From Leptospira bourretii (lineage in GTDB: Bacteria; Spirochaetota; Leptospiria; Leptospirales; Leptospiraceae), in NCBI RefSeq assembly GCF_004770145.1, contig NZ_RQFW01000018.1, positions 273,501 through 337,500 of the forward strand: 64,000 nt of DNA. Reading direction: 5' to 3'. The position numbers and the translations under genes were made by a program. Below the pieces are notes generated by a model, which had not been told where the DNA came from, searched no databases, and saw only the letters and a program-made list of their open reading frames with translations. Shown here one piece after another: positions 8,495 to 16,526 of this stretch. How positions within the stretch are numbered: the first letter of the stretch is position 1; each line of letters starts with the position of its first letter.

Positions 8495-10062
8495 TGATTT
8501 TCCTCTGTATTAAGTAATGTTAGTTGTTCTGGATCTAATGAATATTTTTCAAAGAAAGTCCCTTTGGAAATTTCATATTGTACGATGGCGATATTGTAAG
8601 TGATGAGAGATTGGGAATGATTGGACTGAGACCTAACATAGGCATCCATAGCATTTTTTAATACAACGGAAGTCCCTCTTCCATTACGAAAAGCAGACAA
8701 AGCTTTATCATAAAAAAGTTTACTTTCCTCTTTGTTTTTTTTGGCTTCCAAAAAGAGTTCGTAACTAACGTTTAAGTTTTCTCGTTTCGATAATAAATCA
8801 GCCCTTACTTTGTTTTGAGCTTCTGTCCATTCCAACTGCGCTTGTCTTTTTTCTGATTCGGCTTTTTTGTATTCAGCTTCGGCAATCTCATTTCCTAATG
8901 GATATTCCAATTTAAATTCGGCAGTATTTTGATTGAACCTTCCACCAAGGATTCCATAAAAATCTTGGGGAAACTGTTGGTCATAATTTTTAAAATTGTA
9001 TGTCCCACCTACCGAAAACTTTGGCAACAAACCGTTGTCTGCTGATTTAAAATTGTCTTCAGAGTTCTTTAGTTGTAAGAGTGCTGCTCGCACATCATAT
9101 CTTTTTTCAAGGGCAGAGATCACTTCTTCTTCGTAGTTCGAAGTGACGGCAATTTTTTCCTCAATCAAAACTGGTAAAAAAGAAAAGTTCTCTTCCGGTT
9201 CCTTACCAAGAGAGGCAAGCAAATCACGTCTGTTTTTGTTTCTTTCCAATTCGGAATTTTTAACAGCACTGGTAGCGGTTAGAACAATGGAATTCCATTG
9301 GTGGATATCACCTGTTGGATCCAATCCAAAGTTGGCTTTTTTAGAATAAATATCCCGAATCGTTTTTGCATTTCCAAGAAGAGATGAATTTGTCTGAAAA
9401 ATCTCCTCTGACAAACTTAAATTCCAAAATTCAATGAGTGAATTCACCAAACTTTTTGATAAAGAATCCAATGTATTTAATCTTTGAATGGAGGAAGACC
9501 GTCTAGCAGTCGCTAATTTTAATCTGTCTTGGTATCCAAAAAAGTTTTTCAGGAGATCCTGGCTGATATTGATACCGACCGTCGCAAAATGGTAAGAAGG
9601 TTGCGCAAAACTAGAGAACCCACTCGAATTTTGTGTTTTACCGGCATTCGTTTCAAAACGATTGTCGATGACTGCAATTCCAAATGTTGTTCCTGTGCTA
9701 AACTTTTTATTGATTCCCGCCTGCAGGCTGTTATCTGTGATTCTTGTTCCTTGGATGGCATATTGAGGAAGGTTGAAGTTTGTGGTATTCTTTGCCGTCC
9801 CTTTCGCCTCTGCAGTCCATGCGTAAGCCCCGTTTGCTTTTTCCCAATCGTAGTTTGTCGTCTTTAACTGCAGTTTGAGAGTTTGTAGGCCAACTTGGTT
9901 TTCCCAGGCCATCTTTAGGATATCATCCATCCGCAAGGAGGTGGTTCGCTCCGGTTCCTTGGCTGAAAGTGGCCCCATTCCAGCGAAAAGGGCGAAAAGC
10001 ACTGCCGCGAGACAAATGGTGGAGGAAAAATTCTTGGTTTCGATCATTTGCTTTGGAAACAT
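8491..10062 (-). CDS. TolC-family outer-membrane efflux protein
   Basis: About 523 residues. A signal sequence (hydrophobic core SSTICLAAVLFALFAGMG) is followed by two internally similar helical halves typical of outer membrane efflux proteins, with long alternating charged coiled-coil stretches such as YKKAESEKRQAQLEWTEAQ. It should form the trimeric outer-membrane exit duct for the downstream RND pump. I start at 10062 because AAAGGA sits eight bases upstream; an upstream ATG at 10119 adds 19 residues that do not look like part of a signal peptide. First gene of the efflux operon. Confidence 0.88.
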   Translation of the reverse strand: MFPKQMIETKNFSSTICLAAVLFALFAGMGPLSAKEPERTTSLRMDDILKMAWENQVGLQTLKLQLKTTNYDWEKANGAYAWTAEAKGTAKNTTNFNLPQYAIQGTRITDNSLQAGINKKFSTGTTFGIAVIDNRFETNAGKTQNSSGFSSFAQPSYHFATVGINISQDLLKNFFGYQDRLKLATARRSSSIQRLNTLDSLSKSLVNSLIEFWNLSLSEEIFQTNSSLLGNAKTIRDIYSKKANFGLDPTGDIHQWNSIVLTATSAVKNSELERNKNRRDLLASLGKEPEENFSFLPVLIEEKIAVTSNYEEEVISALEKRYDVRAALLQLKNSEDNFKSADNGLLPKFSVGGTYNFKNYDQQFPQDFYGILGGRFNQNTAEFKLEYPLGNEIAEAEYKKAESEKRQAQLEWTEAQNKVRADLLSKRENLNVSYELFLEAKKNKEESKLFYDKALSAFRNGRGTSVVLKNAMDAYVRSQSNHSQSLITYNIAIVQYEISKGTFFEKYSLDPEQLTLLNTEENQ

Positions 10063-10262
10063 ATTTTGTATCCTTTGTTTCTTTATGAAACAAATACAGT
10101 TTTCTTTGTTTCCATACAAGCAAAAAAATTAGAATCCTTAGAAATCGAGAAACAGGCCGGAGTTGTACGAGGAAATTTGAAAAAACGTAAGAGGATTTAT
10201 GACTTTCGGAACAAAAGTTCCCTTTGATCCAATGCAGTTGCTGCAACGGCAGAGAGTCCAGA

Positions 10263-10305
10263 AAGGTTTTTCAATCTGGGACCATCCCCTTAAACCAAAA
10301 ACCTT
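10263..10305 (-). terminator. Imperfect stem-loop after the SnoaL-like gene
   Basis: AAGGTTTTT (10263-10271) pairs with AAAAACCTT (10297-10305) around an inner GGGA/TCCC hairpin. It lies just past the stop of the SnoaL/NTF2-like gene and before the efflux operon. The T-run lies within the stem rather than after it, so a terminator role is only plausible. Confidence 0.35.
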
Positions 10306-10326
10306 CCGGACATGGTTGACTTCACT

Positions 10327-10710
10327 TTATTTCTTTTCGGCCACCACAACAGCTTTGATCATTTTCCACCGCTCCTGATCGTTGTAGAACGTATACAAGG
10401 ATTGAAACTTCATCACTGGACTTTCCAAATCTGCTTTTACAAATCCGAACTGATCCAAAAATTCAATTGAATGGATATTCACAGCCCTGTCCACTCCACC
10501 AATTTTTCCTTCTTTTAGGGAATCAATATACTTTGTTTTATCAGAACTAAATACAGAAGCACTTCCCTTGATAGACACACTATCTGCATAGTCCGAATGA
10601 AACCCAGACTCCACTTCTGCAATTTTTCTTTGATCAATATTCTTCATAAGAGAGAGAAACTCTCTTTTCAAAATATCTTGATTTGTTTCTACTTTTGTTT
10701 GGTTTGTCAT
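10327..10710 (-). CDS. SnoaL/NTF2-like (DUF4440-type) small protein
   Basis: About 127 residues with no signal peptide. The pattern of an N-terminal helix pair, a strand and ...FYNDQERWKMIKAVVVAE... fits the NTF2-like cone fold, closest to the putative lumazine-binding / DUF4440 groups. Function not known. AAGGATAAGGAT precedes the chosen ATG at 10710; an in-frame ATG 12 codons upstream lacks one. A perfect 20-bp palindrome, identical to the one at the start of the neighbouring marR gene, lies 62 bases upstream, so it is probably regulated by that MarR protein. Confidence 0.7.
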   Translation of the reverse strand: MTNQTKVETNQDILKREFLSLMKNIDQRKIAEVESGFHSDYADSVSIKGSASVFSSDKTKYIDSLKEGKIGGVDRAVNIHSIEFLDQFGFVKADLESPVMKFQSLYTFYNDQERWKMIKAVVVAEKK

Positions 10711-10772
10711 TATCCTTATCCTTATTTTGAGATTACTAAAATACAATCACACTTATCATCCAATGACTTATA

Positions 10773-10792
10773 ATTGTTGCTATAGCAACAAT
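10773..10792. promoter_or_regulatory. MarR operator copy 1 (20-bp perfect palindrome)
   Basis: ATTGTTGCTATAGCAACAAT is its own reverse complement. It sits between the marR stop (10807) and the start of the SnoaL-like gene (10710). An identical copy lies at 11245-11264. Two identical 20-mers flanking one MarR gene are best explained as binding sites of that protein. Confidence 0.85.
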
Positions 10793-10806
10793 ATATGTAA
10801 AAAAAA

Positions 10807-11244
10807 TCAATCCATTGATTCCTCATAAATTTGATCAATAATCCGTTTGAACGTTTTAAAATCCTGAGTTGAAAGTTTTTTAAACATCCGTTTTCTCTCT
10901 TCTGTCACAACAGAAGCCATCAACTGATAAATCTCTATCCCTTTTTTTGTGGGGTATACTTGATTTTTTCTTCGGTCTTCGGGGTCGGCTTGAATTTTAA
11001 TCCAACCTTTCTCTTCCATATTACGTAGAGCACGAGCCATAGAAGGCCGATCATCAAAATCCCTTCCTAAATCAGACTGGCTACAACCAGGTTGTTTCAC
11101 CAAACGAACGAGAACAAACCACTGCTCTGGAAATAACTCCAACCCATTTGTAGAAGCAAGTCTCATAAACTGACGTCGTAAGGCACGGACAGTCCGATAA
11201 ATCAAATAAGCATAGGAATTTTCTAAATCAAATGTATCAGACAT
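10807..11244 (-). CDS. MarR-family transcriptional regulator 1
   Basis: 145 residues with the standard MarR layout: N-terminal dimerisation helix (YLIYRTVRALRRQFMRLAS), winged helix at about 42-105 (FPEQWFVLVRLVKQPGCSQSDLGRDFDDRPSMARALRNMEEKGWI, then the wing DPEDRRKNQVYPT), and a C-terminal dimerisation helix. It probably represses itself and the SnoaL-like gene, because identical palindromes precede both. The start codon directly abuts the palindrome, leaving no room for a normal ribosome binding site; N-terminal homology still supports this start, so the mRNA may be leaderless. Ligand unknown. Confidence 0.9.
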   Translation of the reverse strand: MSDTFDLENSYAYLIYRTVRALRRQFMRLASTNGLELFPEQWFVLVRLVKQPGCSQSDLGRDFDDRPSMARALRNMEEKGWIKIQADPEDRRKNQVYPTKKGIEIYQLMASVVTEERKRMFKKLSTQDFKTFKRIIDQIYEESMD

Positions 11245-11265
11245 ATTGTTGCTATAGCAACAATA
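11244..11265. promoter_or_regulatory. MarR operator copy 2, abutting the marR start codon
   Basis: The same 20-bp palindrome as at 10773-10792, extended by one pair to 22 bp. It lies immediately 5' of the marR ATG (its last base pair reaches into the codon). Bound protein here would block the promoter or translation start directly, so autorepression is the natural reading. Confidence 0.85.
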
Positions 11266-11330
11266 AAAAAAACCAAATATTTGTCAAGGAATATAAGATT
11301 CCAGAGAACAGATCTTCCAATCAATCATCC

Positions 11331-11358
11331 TTGACAGAAACTTCCCATACATTATAGT
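11331..11358 (+). promoter_or_regulatory. Sigma70-type promoter of the Rnk-like gene
   Basis: TTGACA at 11331-11336, a 16-bp spacer, then TATAGT at 11353-11358. The ribosome binding site AAGGAG follows at 11381-11386, eight bases before the ATG at 11394. This is the cleanest housekeeping promoter I see in the window. Confidence 0.65.
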
Positions 11359-11393
11359 ATAAAGTTTTTGCACAAATTAAAAGGAGTATTTTA

Positions 11394-11810
11394 ATGAATA
11401 CACAAAACAAAATATGTCTAACACATTTTGATTATGACCGACTCAAACTCATGATTTCGGATCATACCAAAAAAAACAAAGTAGATAACAATATCAAAGA
11501 TCTACTCGGTGAAATTGAAAGAGCACAAAAAGTAGACTCACATGTTATTTCAGCTAACTTCGTCACAATGAACTCAATCATCGAGTTAAAAAACCTCGAA
11601 GAATTAGAGTTTCAAGAATTTCAATTGGTATTTCCAGAAGAAGCAAATTCAGAAGAAAACAAAATTTCAGTTTTAGCTCCTATCGGAACAGCCGTATTAG
11701 GTTACAAAACCGGAGATGTCATCCAATGGAAGTTTCCTGGAGGTGAAAATCTCTTCCAAATCACCAATGTCAAATACCAACCAGAAGCCAACGGTGACTT
11801 TCATCTCTAA
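11394..11810 (+). CDS. Rnk / GreA-GreB C-terminal-domain family protein
   Basis: 138 residues. Residues 45-135 match the FKBP-like C-terminal domain of Gre factors as found in Rnk: VTMNSIIELKNLEE, VFPEEAN, ISVLAPIGTAVLGYKTGDVIQWKFPGG. The N-terminal helices are short and lack the Gre coiled-coil tip acids, as in Rnk, which binds RNA polymerase without transcript-cleavage activity. It has its own promoter and a strong ribosome binding site. Rnk in enterobacteria affects nucleoside diphosphate kinase; whether that holds here is unknown. Confidence 0.8.
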   Translation: MNTQNKICLTHFDYDRLKLMISDHTKKNKVDNNIKDLLGEIERAQKVDSHVISANFVTMNSIIELKNLEELEFQEFQLVFPEEANSEENKISVLAPIGTAVLGYKTGDVIQWKFPGGENLFQITNVKYQPEANGDFHL

Positions 11811-11840
11811 AAATAAAAACCATTAAATTTAACATAGGTT

Positions 11841-11963
11841 TGGCGCTCCCAATCCAATGTCATTTGGTGGTCTTATCCTTTATGGGCCGGGCTCCTACGG
11901 GGTCCGCATACGCTCCCGTCTGCCATACGGCAGACCAAGGCCCTACGGATCCACTAGCGCTTG
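11841..11963 (+). repeat. Dispersed structured repeat, copy A
   Basis: Begins GGCGCTCCCAAT, continues with GGGCCGGGCT, CGCATACGCTCCCGTC, the hairpin GTCTGCC/ATAC/GGCAGAC, CCAAGGCCCT and GGATCCACTAGCGC. The order and wording match copies B (41663) and C (55920). It is GC-rich inside AT-rich flanks and ends exactly at the stop of the next gene. No protein is encoded. Confidence 0.7.
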
Positions 11964-12323
11964 TCAGTTTTCGTTTAATACGGCTTTACAGGGAGCAGAA
12001 ATCGAAGCCTCATTTTGAAACAAACATTTCAGAATACGACCTCCTCCCGGAATGATCCAACGACAGTATTCACTCACATCTTCCTTGCAAAATCCTTGGG
12101 ACTTCTCCTTCATCGAATCTGAAAGTGCGTTTTGTCCGGCTTCGCAGGCTTCTGATAAATTTTTCCCACGTTCTTTCAAACATTGTAAAATACGAGCTTT
12201 GGTAGGTTTGACTCCCTGACAAAAACTGGTTATTTCAGGTTTACAAATTTCATAAATTGTTTTTGTCTCAGCAAACAAACTGATATGAAAACAGAGTAAA
12301 AGAAAAAGTATAAATCGATTCAT
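11964..12323 (-). CDS. Secreted cysteine-rich-repeat (GLG1-like) protein
   Basis: About 119 residues. Signal peptide MNRFILFLLLCFHISLFA. The mature part has two repeats of the eukaryotic-type cysteine-rich repeat (PF00839 pattern): ICKPEITSFCQGVKP..RILQCLKERGKNLSEAC and FCKEDVSEYCRWIIPGGGRILKCLFQN..ISAPC. Each has four Cys in the CxxDixxxC...iLxCL....LSxxC arrangement. Periplasmic, role unknown. The start at 12323 is set by the signal peptide and GAGGAA upstream. The open frame extends far upstream, but that stretch has no coding character. Confidence 0.8.
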   Translation of the reverse strand: MNRFILFLLLCFHISLFAETKTIYEICKPEITSFCQGVKPTKARILQCLKERGKNLSEACEAGQNALSDSMKEKSQGFCKEDVSEYCRWIIPGGGRILKCLFQNEASISAPCKAVLNEN

Positions 12324-12529
12324 AAATCTATTGTTCCTCATTTTATCTAGATTGAAAGTCAGGTTGAATTTACCTGATCTTTTTGTTATCTGCAAATCAA
12401 AAAATAGTCCATTCGATTGTAAGATTTGGATCTTGCATTGAACAAAATCATTCAATTTAAAAATTCCAAAAATGAAATTCCTCTTTTTTTTAAAAAAAAC
12501 AATGATTGTCAAAAATCTTTGAATATCGT

Positions 12530-13150
12530 TTATTTTTGGTAAAATGAAAAGAGAACTGAGGAAGGTAAATGTAGCCAATGTCCCAATTTTAAAAATAGAT
12601 TGAGTAAGGACTGTTTGATGATCCCGTTCTTTTGAAATCTGTGTGCAGAAGTAATGGCGGTATAAGGAAGTAAAACTGGCCAAATGATTTTTCTAAACTT
12701 TAAACTCAATTCCGTGTCTTCAAAGATAAAATCCAAACTCAGATCGGATTTCCAAAGTTTACGGTCAAAAAAAACACAATGGTCCAAATAAACGATTCCC
12801 TTATACTTGACTCGAATCCAATTTGAATACCAAGAAATCAAACGTAATAACAAATGTTCCTCATCAAATCGATGCAAAAAACCTCCCCAAATTTCTTTTT
12901 TTTCTTTATTACAACTTATCTGGATTAGGTGATCGATTGCCTCTTTCGGAAGTTTAGTTCTTGGATGATGGAATAATACAATTTCTCCCTTCGATTTGTG
13001 AAACCCAATGTTTAATCTTTCCGCCCTAGTAACAGCTTCCGATGTATTGATTTGAATGATTTCGATCTCTGGATGATTGGCAAACCCAAGTAAGGAACTT
13101 TGAAATAAATAGTTTTCGCCATTGTCCGTTGGAATGATGATACTGAGCAT
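12530..13150 (-). CDS. Glycosyltransferase family 2-like protein
   Basis: 206 residues. It starts LSIIIPT, has a nucleotide-sugar region, GEIVLFHHPRTKLP in place of the usual LFLHADTRLP, WGGFLHRFDEE, a segment equivalent to the GDQAIFVRR block (YLDHCVFFDRKLW), FEDTELSLKFR, then TSAHRFQKNGIIKQSLLN. This order matches the small GT2 proteins often called rSAM/selenodomain-associated transferases. The DxD equivalent is replaced by HPR, so activity is uncertain; it may be a divergent or inactive member. Monocistronic. Confidence 0.7.
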   Translation of the reverse strand: MLSIIIPTDNGENYLFQSSLLGFANHPEIEIIQINTSEAVTRAERLNIGFHKSKGEIVLFHHPRTKLPKEAIDHLIQISCNKEKKEIWGGFLHRFDEEHLLLRLISWYSNWIRVKYKGIVYLDHCVFFDRKLWKSDLSLDFIFEDTELSLKFRKIIWPVLLPYTAITSAHRFQKNGIIKQSLLNLFLKLGHWLHLPSSVLFSFYQK

Positions 13151-13273
13151 TGGAATTTTTCTATTTTGGTTCTATTCAGTTTAAGAACCAAAAAAAGAAA
13201 AGCGAAAAGTAAAACAGGAAAATTGAAATGAAACCCTCATTCCGAAGGTTTCACAGAAATTAGTAACTTTGTT

Positions 13274-14470
13274 TTATTCTTTACTAATGGAAAATGTAGG
13301 AAGGAAAAAACCAATGTCTCTGCCATTGGAAGGATCTGGTTGGTTTGGTCCAGGAGTTGGAAGAACCCATTGTTCTAGATACCTTCCATTGGTAACAATA
13401 AAGTTTGTATTTAAATAATAATCATAAAATTCATTTAGTTTATAATCAAATTTTATAAAATCGATGGGAGAAAACTTAGCAGATGGAAATCCTTGTTCTG
13501 TTTGGTAGACAAAATTATTCAAAGCAAACATATTTAAAACCAAAGTTTCTCGATTTCCTTCTGGTAAATTCAAAACAATAATTCCATCCTCTGTATATCG
13601 ATCCATTGCATACTCATTGTCTAAATACTCAAAATCGAGGCGATCAGTATATGGGGCACCTAAATAATCCCAAAAACTGTTCCCTATTGGATCTGCTAGT
13701 TCGGCAGCTTCCGTACTGGCATTTCTATGAATTTGCGGATGATAATTTCTAAGAACGTTTAAAGCTAAATAACCTGTTGTGGCAGAGATAGAAAAATCAA
13801 CACTATTTACCTTTTCAATGCCATCATCAAAAGGATAAGCCATAACTAAATTTCTTTTCCCATATTGAGGGTCAGATTTTCCCAATTCCGATTCATACCA
13901 CATACTATAAACCAAATGTTTGTTATGTTTGTTTTCCAATTTCGAATCGTCTAATTGACATTTTATGGAACCAATACGAAGTCCAATCCGATCATATTTT
14001 CCATCTTTCCAAGCATAAGCATTGGCGTTGTCAAAACCTCCAATTCCAAAGATAGTTTTTCCAGAATCAAGCGGATAAGAAACTTTCATCCGACCACCAC
14101 TTAGGTTATCAATCCACTTTCCATCATAAACAACTACCGCAGCATTAGCGATGCGTTCTTGGCCTGGAGAAACCAATCCCTTTTCCCATAAAAAGATAGA
14201 ATGAACCTCAATCCTTGCTTTCGTACAACCAACTGAATGAGTTAATTTACCATCGTTTAAAAAACGATTTGGTAATGATTGATTTCCCAGCCCAGACTTT
14301 GCATTTTGAAATAAAAACTGTGGGTTTTGGGGATCCACAATGCGAAAGGAAATATTCTTTTGAGAAAGAAACAATGAACCTAAAATAAATAAATCTGTGA
14401 GATCATTTTTTTTGGAAGGACCACAAAACAATGTACTCAGCAGTAAAAAGAATATCAAAAAAACTTTCAT
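13274..14470 (-). CDS. Lipoprotein, no recognised family
   Basis: About 398 residues. Signal MKVFLIFFLLLSTLF followed by Cys gives a lipobox, so it should be membrane-anchored. The mature part is beta-rich, with GGRMKVSYPLDSGKTIFG, a run naming Trp/Tyr-rich strands, and two or three cysteines. I recognise no domain. The start at 14470 has GGGGAAA upstream; an earlier in-frame ATG at 14494 would spoil the signal peptide. A motif shared with the promoter region of the lipoprotein protease at 30.8 kb lies 110 bases upstream. Confidence 0.65.
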   Translation of the reverse strand: MKVFLIFFLLLSTLFCGPSKKNDLTDLFILGSLFLSQKNISFRIVDPQNPQFLFQNAKSGLGNQSLPNRFLNDGKLTHSVGCTKARIEVHSIFLWEKGLVSPGQERIANAAVVVYDGKWIDNLSGGRMKVSYPLDSGKTIFGIGGFDNANAYAWKDGKYDRIGLRIGSIKCQLDDSKLENKHNKHLVYSMWYESELGKSDPQYGKRNLVMAYPFDDGIEKVNSVDFSISATTGYLALNVLRNYHPQIHRNASTEAAELADPIGNSFWDYLGAPYTDRLDFEYLDNEYAMDRYTEDGIIVLNLPEGNRETLVLNMFALNNFVYQTEQGFPSAKFSPIDFIKFDYKLNEFYDYYLNTNFIVTNGRYLEQWVLPTPGPNQPDPSNGRDIGFFLPTFSISKE

Positions 14471-14578
14471 AAGGATTTCCCCAATTTTTAGCATAGTGTT
14501 GATTTAACAGTTGCAATGTGTCCTTTCAAAAGCTAAAAACAATGATTTTCTGAACCGGCCATTCAATTTATTTCAAAA

Positions 14579-14632
14579 ATACCGTTAAAAACGTTTTAAA
14601 ATTGCTCCAAAAACAGAATGAACGTTCTAAGA
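14579..14632 (-). promoter_or_regulatory. Shared ACCGTTAAAAACGTT motif, copy 1
   Basis: AAATACCGTTAAAAACGTT followed by TAAAA, then GAACGTT. A very similar block occurs at 30952-31004. Both lie roughly 110 to 180 bases 5' of minus-strand lipoprotein genes, so a common regulator or promoter element is possible. Confidence 0.4.
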
Positions 14633-14696
14633 AAAAATGGCCAAGAATTTCCCTGTAAACAAAGGCAAAAATTGGCCCTGGAGGATACAACCGATT

Positions 14697-15872
14697 TCAA
14701 ATATCAGAATTCTCTAATACGATTGCAATCCCTTGCCCTCCACCGATACAAAGAGAAGCCACACCAAAACGCAAATTTTTTCTTCGCAACTCATAGGCAA
14801 GAGTGAGTATGACACGTGTTCCGCTAGCACCGAGCGGATGTCCAATGGCAATGGCTCCTCCATTCAAATTCGTTTTTTCTGGGTTTAATTTTAACGCCCG
14901 CATCACAGCCAAAGTTTGGGCGGCATATGCTTCATTGATTTCAAACAAATCTACTTCATCCATTTGAACTCCAGCATTTGCCAATGCTTTTGGAATAGCA
15001 AAAACAGGACCAAGGCCCATCATTTTAGGGTCACAACCTACATTCGCATATCCTAATATTTTTGCTAATGGTTTTAGACTTTTCTTTTGAGTCCATTTCT
15101 CCGAAGCAATGAGAAGAGATGCTGCACCATCATTGATCCCTGACGAATTCCCTGCAGTGACACTCCCTTCTTTTAAAAAAGCACTAGGTAGTTTCTTGAG
15201 TTGTTCAACACAGGACACTCCTCGGATCTGTTCATCCTTTTGGATGACAATTGCATTTTTCCCTTTACTAATCACGGGTATTATTTCTTCAGATAATATT
15301 CCTGACTCTGTTGCCTTTTCTGCGCGGACTTGAGATATACCCGCCCAATCATCCTGATCCAATCTAGAAATTTGAAACTGTTTTGCAATGTTCTCAGCAG
15401 TCTCTCCCATTGTTAAATCAACAAAACAATCAGTTAAACTTTGCGCTAAACGATCTTCGAGTATTGTATCTCCATACTTATTTCCCCACCTAACATTTTT
15501 TACAACAAAAGGAGCATTACTCATGGACTCGGTTCCACCAACAAGTAATAGATCGTTTTCGCGAGAAAGAATTTTACGAGCACCAATGATAATAGTTTCC
15601 ATTCCAGATCCGCAAAGACGATTAACAGTAAGTGCACTCGAGTTTTCTTTTAACCCTGACCTAAGTCCAATATGCCTTGCCAAATAGGCAGAATCCCTAT
15701 CATCTTGGATTACGTTCCCATAAATAGATTCTTCAATTTCTTCAGGATCCAATCCTGTTTTACGAATTGTTTCTTTTGCCGAAATGACCCCGAGCTCTGA
15801 AGAACTATAATCTTTTAATCCACCACCAAATTTTCCAAACGGAGTTCTGACTCCATCTAATATCACTACCAT
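14697..15872 (-). CDS. Thiolase / acetyl-CoA acetyltransferase
   Basis: 391 residues, full length for the family. Catalytic residues are all visible: Cys87 in NRLCGSG, His345 in GHPLGASG, Cys375 in LCIGGGQG, plus the NEAYA motif near 315. It catalyses acetyl-CoA condensation or thiolytic cleavage of 3-ketoacyl-CoA; biosynthetic and degradative members are not separable from sequence alone. AGGAGA precedes the ATG. A near-perfect copy of the neighbouring MarR palindrome lies 15 bases upstream, so expression is probably controlled by that regulator, perhaps in response to an acyl-CoA or fatty acid. Confidence 0.93.
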   Translation of the reverse strand: MVVILDGVRTPFGKFGGGLKDYSSSELGVISAKETIRKTGLDPEEIEESIYGNVIQDDRDSAYLARHIGLRSGLKENSSALTVNRLCGSGMETIIIGARKILSRENDLLLVGGTESMSNAPFVVKNVRWGNKYGDTILEDRLAQSLTDCFVDLTMGETAENIAKQFQISRLDQDDWAGISQVRAEKATESGILSEEIIPVISKGKNAIVIQKDEQIRGVSCVEQLKKLPSAFLKEGSVTAGNSSGINDGAASLLIASEKWTQKKSLKPLAKILGYANVGCDPKMMGLGPVFAIPKALANAGVQMDEVDLFEINEAYAAQTLAVMRALKLNPEKTNLNGGAIAIGHPLGASGTRVILTLAYELRRKNLRFGVASLCIGGGQGIAIVLENSDI

Positions 15873-15886
15873 TGTTTTCTCCTAAC

Positions 15887-15904
15887 ATAGTGCATATACA
15901 CTAT
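15887..15904. promoter_or_regulatory. MarR2 operator in front of the thiolase gene
   Basis: ATAGTGCATATACACTAT differs at a single base from the perfect palindrome ATAGTGTATATACACTAT at 16432-16449. It lies between the marR stop (15938) and the thiolase ribosome binding site. Confidence 0.8.
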
Positions 15905-15937
15905 TTATTAATCAGTTTTTGCTAAACACAAACCCTT

Positions 15938-16408
15938 CTATTTATCCGTTTCAAAACCAACCTGCAGAACAGGAAGATCTCTTAGTTCGGTTAGACTATT
16001 TAAGGTTTGTTTGAACGCAGATTTCCCCAACTCATCAATCATTGTTTTTTGCGCCAACCTCCAAAGTTCAATCGCTTGTGTCAATTTGGTCTCCCCCTTT
16101 TTTGTTAGAGTGAGACTCCTTACATTACCAATTTCTTTTTTTTCTACATTGATTAGACCGTCTCGATTCAAAATTTCTAAACTTCTCTGCAGCGTAGTTC
16201 GATCGATGTCAGTAAGACGAGAAAGATCGGTAATGCTGAGATCTTTTCCATATTCAATCCCGGCAAGTACGGTGAATTGTGTGATCCGAAGTCCAGATGG
16301 TTTTAACATTGAATCATAATAACTCGTAACGAGCCGAGTTGTCCTTCGGAGGCTTAAATTCAAACAAGACAATCCAATTTGTTTTAAATCTTCATGAGAG
16401 TATTTCAT
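15938..16408 (-). CDS. MarR-family transcriptional regulator 2
   Basis: About 156 residues. A dimerisation helix (LSLRRTTRLVTSYYDSML) is followed by a winged helix at about 45-110 (LRITQFTVLAGIEYGKDLSITDLSRLTDIDRTTLQRSLEILNRDGLI, wing KKEIGNVRSLTLTKKG) and a C-terminal helix. It lies upstream of the thiolase on the same strand. Matching 18-bp palindromes precede this gene and the thiolase gene, so autoregulation plus control of the thiolase is well supported. The ATG at 16408 is preferred over one seven codons upstream because the longer form would run toward the operator. Confidence 0.88.
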   Translation of the reverse strand: MKYSHEDLKQIGLSCLNLSLRRTTRLVTSYYDSMLKPSGLRITQFTVLAGIEYGKDLSITDLSRLTDIDRTTLQRSLEILNRDGLINVEKKEIGNVRSLTLTKKGETKLTQAIELWRLAQKTMIDELGKSAFKQTLNSLTELRDLPVLQVGFETDK

Positions 16409-16431
16409 TTCAAACCACCTAAGTAGCAAGT

Positions 16432-16449
16432 ATAGTGTATATACACTAT
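16432..16449. promoter_or_regulatory. MarR2 operator, perfect 18-bp palindrome
   Basis: ATAGTGTATATACACTAT, 23 bases 5' of the marR2 start at 16408. Its near-copy lies before the thiolase. The sequence is unrelated to the operator of the other MarR gene in the window, so the two regulators should not cross-talk. Confidence 0.85.
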
Positions 16450-16526
16450 TTTGTCAACAAAATGGCAAAACTCTTTTTTTTAAACTCACTCCTGCAAAAT
16501 AGAGTCAAAAGTTTCCTTTCCGGGCT

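Noticed and set aside
10229..10239. GTTGCTGCAAC palindrome near the efflux operon
   Set aside because: The half-sites resemble the MarR1 operator, but the spacing is one base instead of four and flanks do not match.
9923..10246. 107-codon frame over the TolC start
   Set aside because: Lies in another frame of the TolC signal region and has no homology that I recognise.
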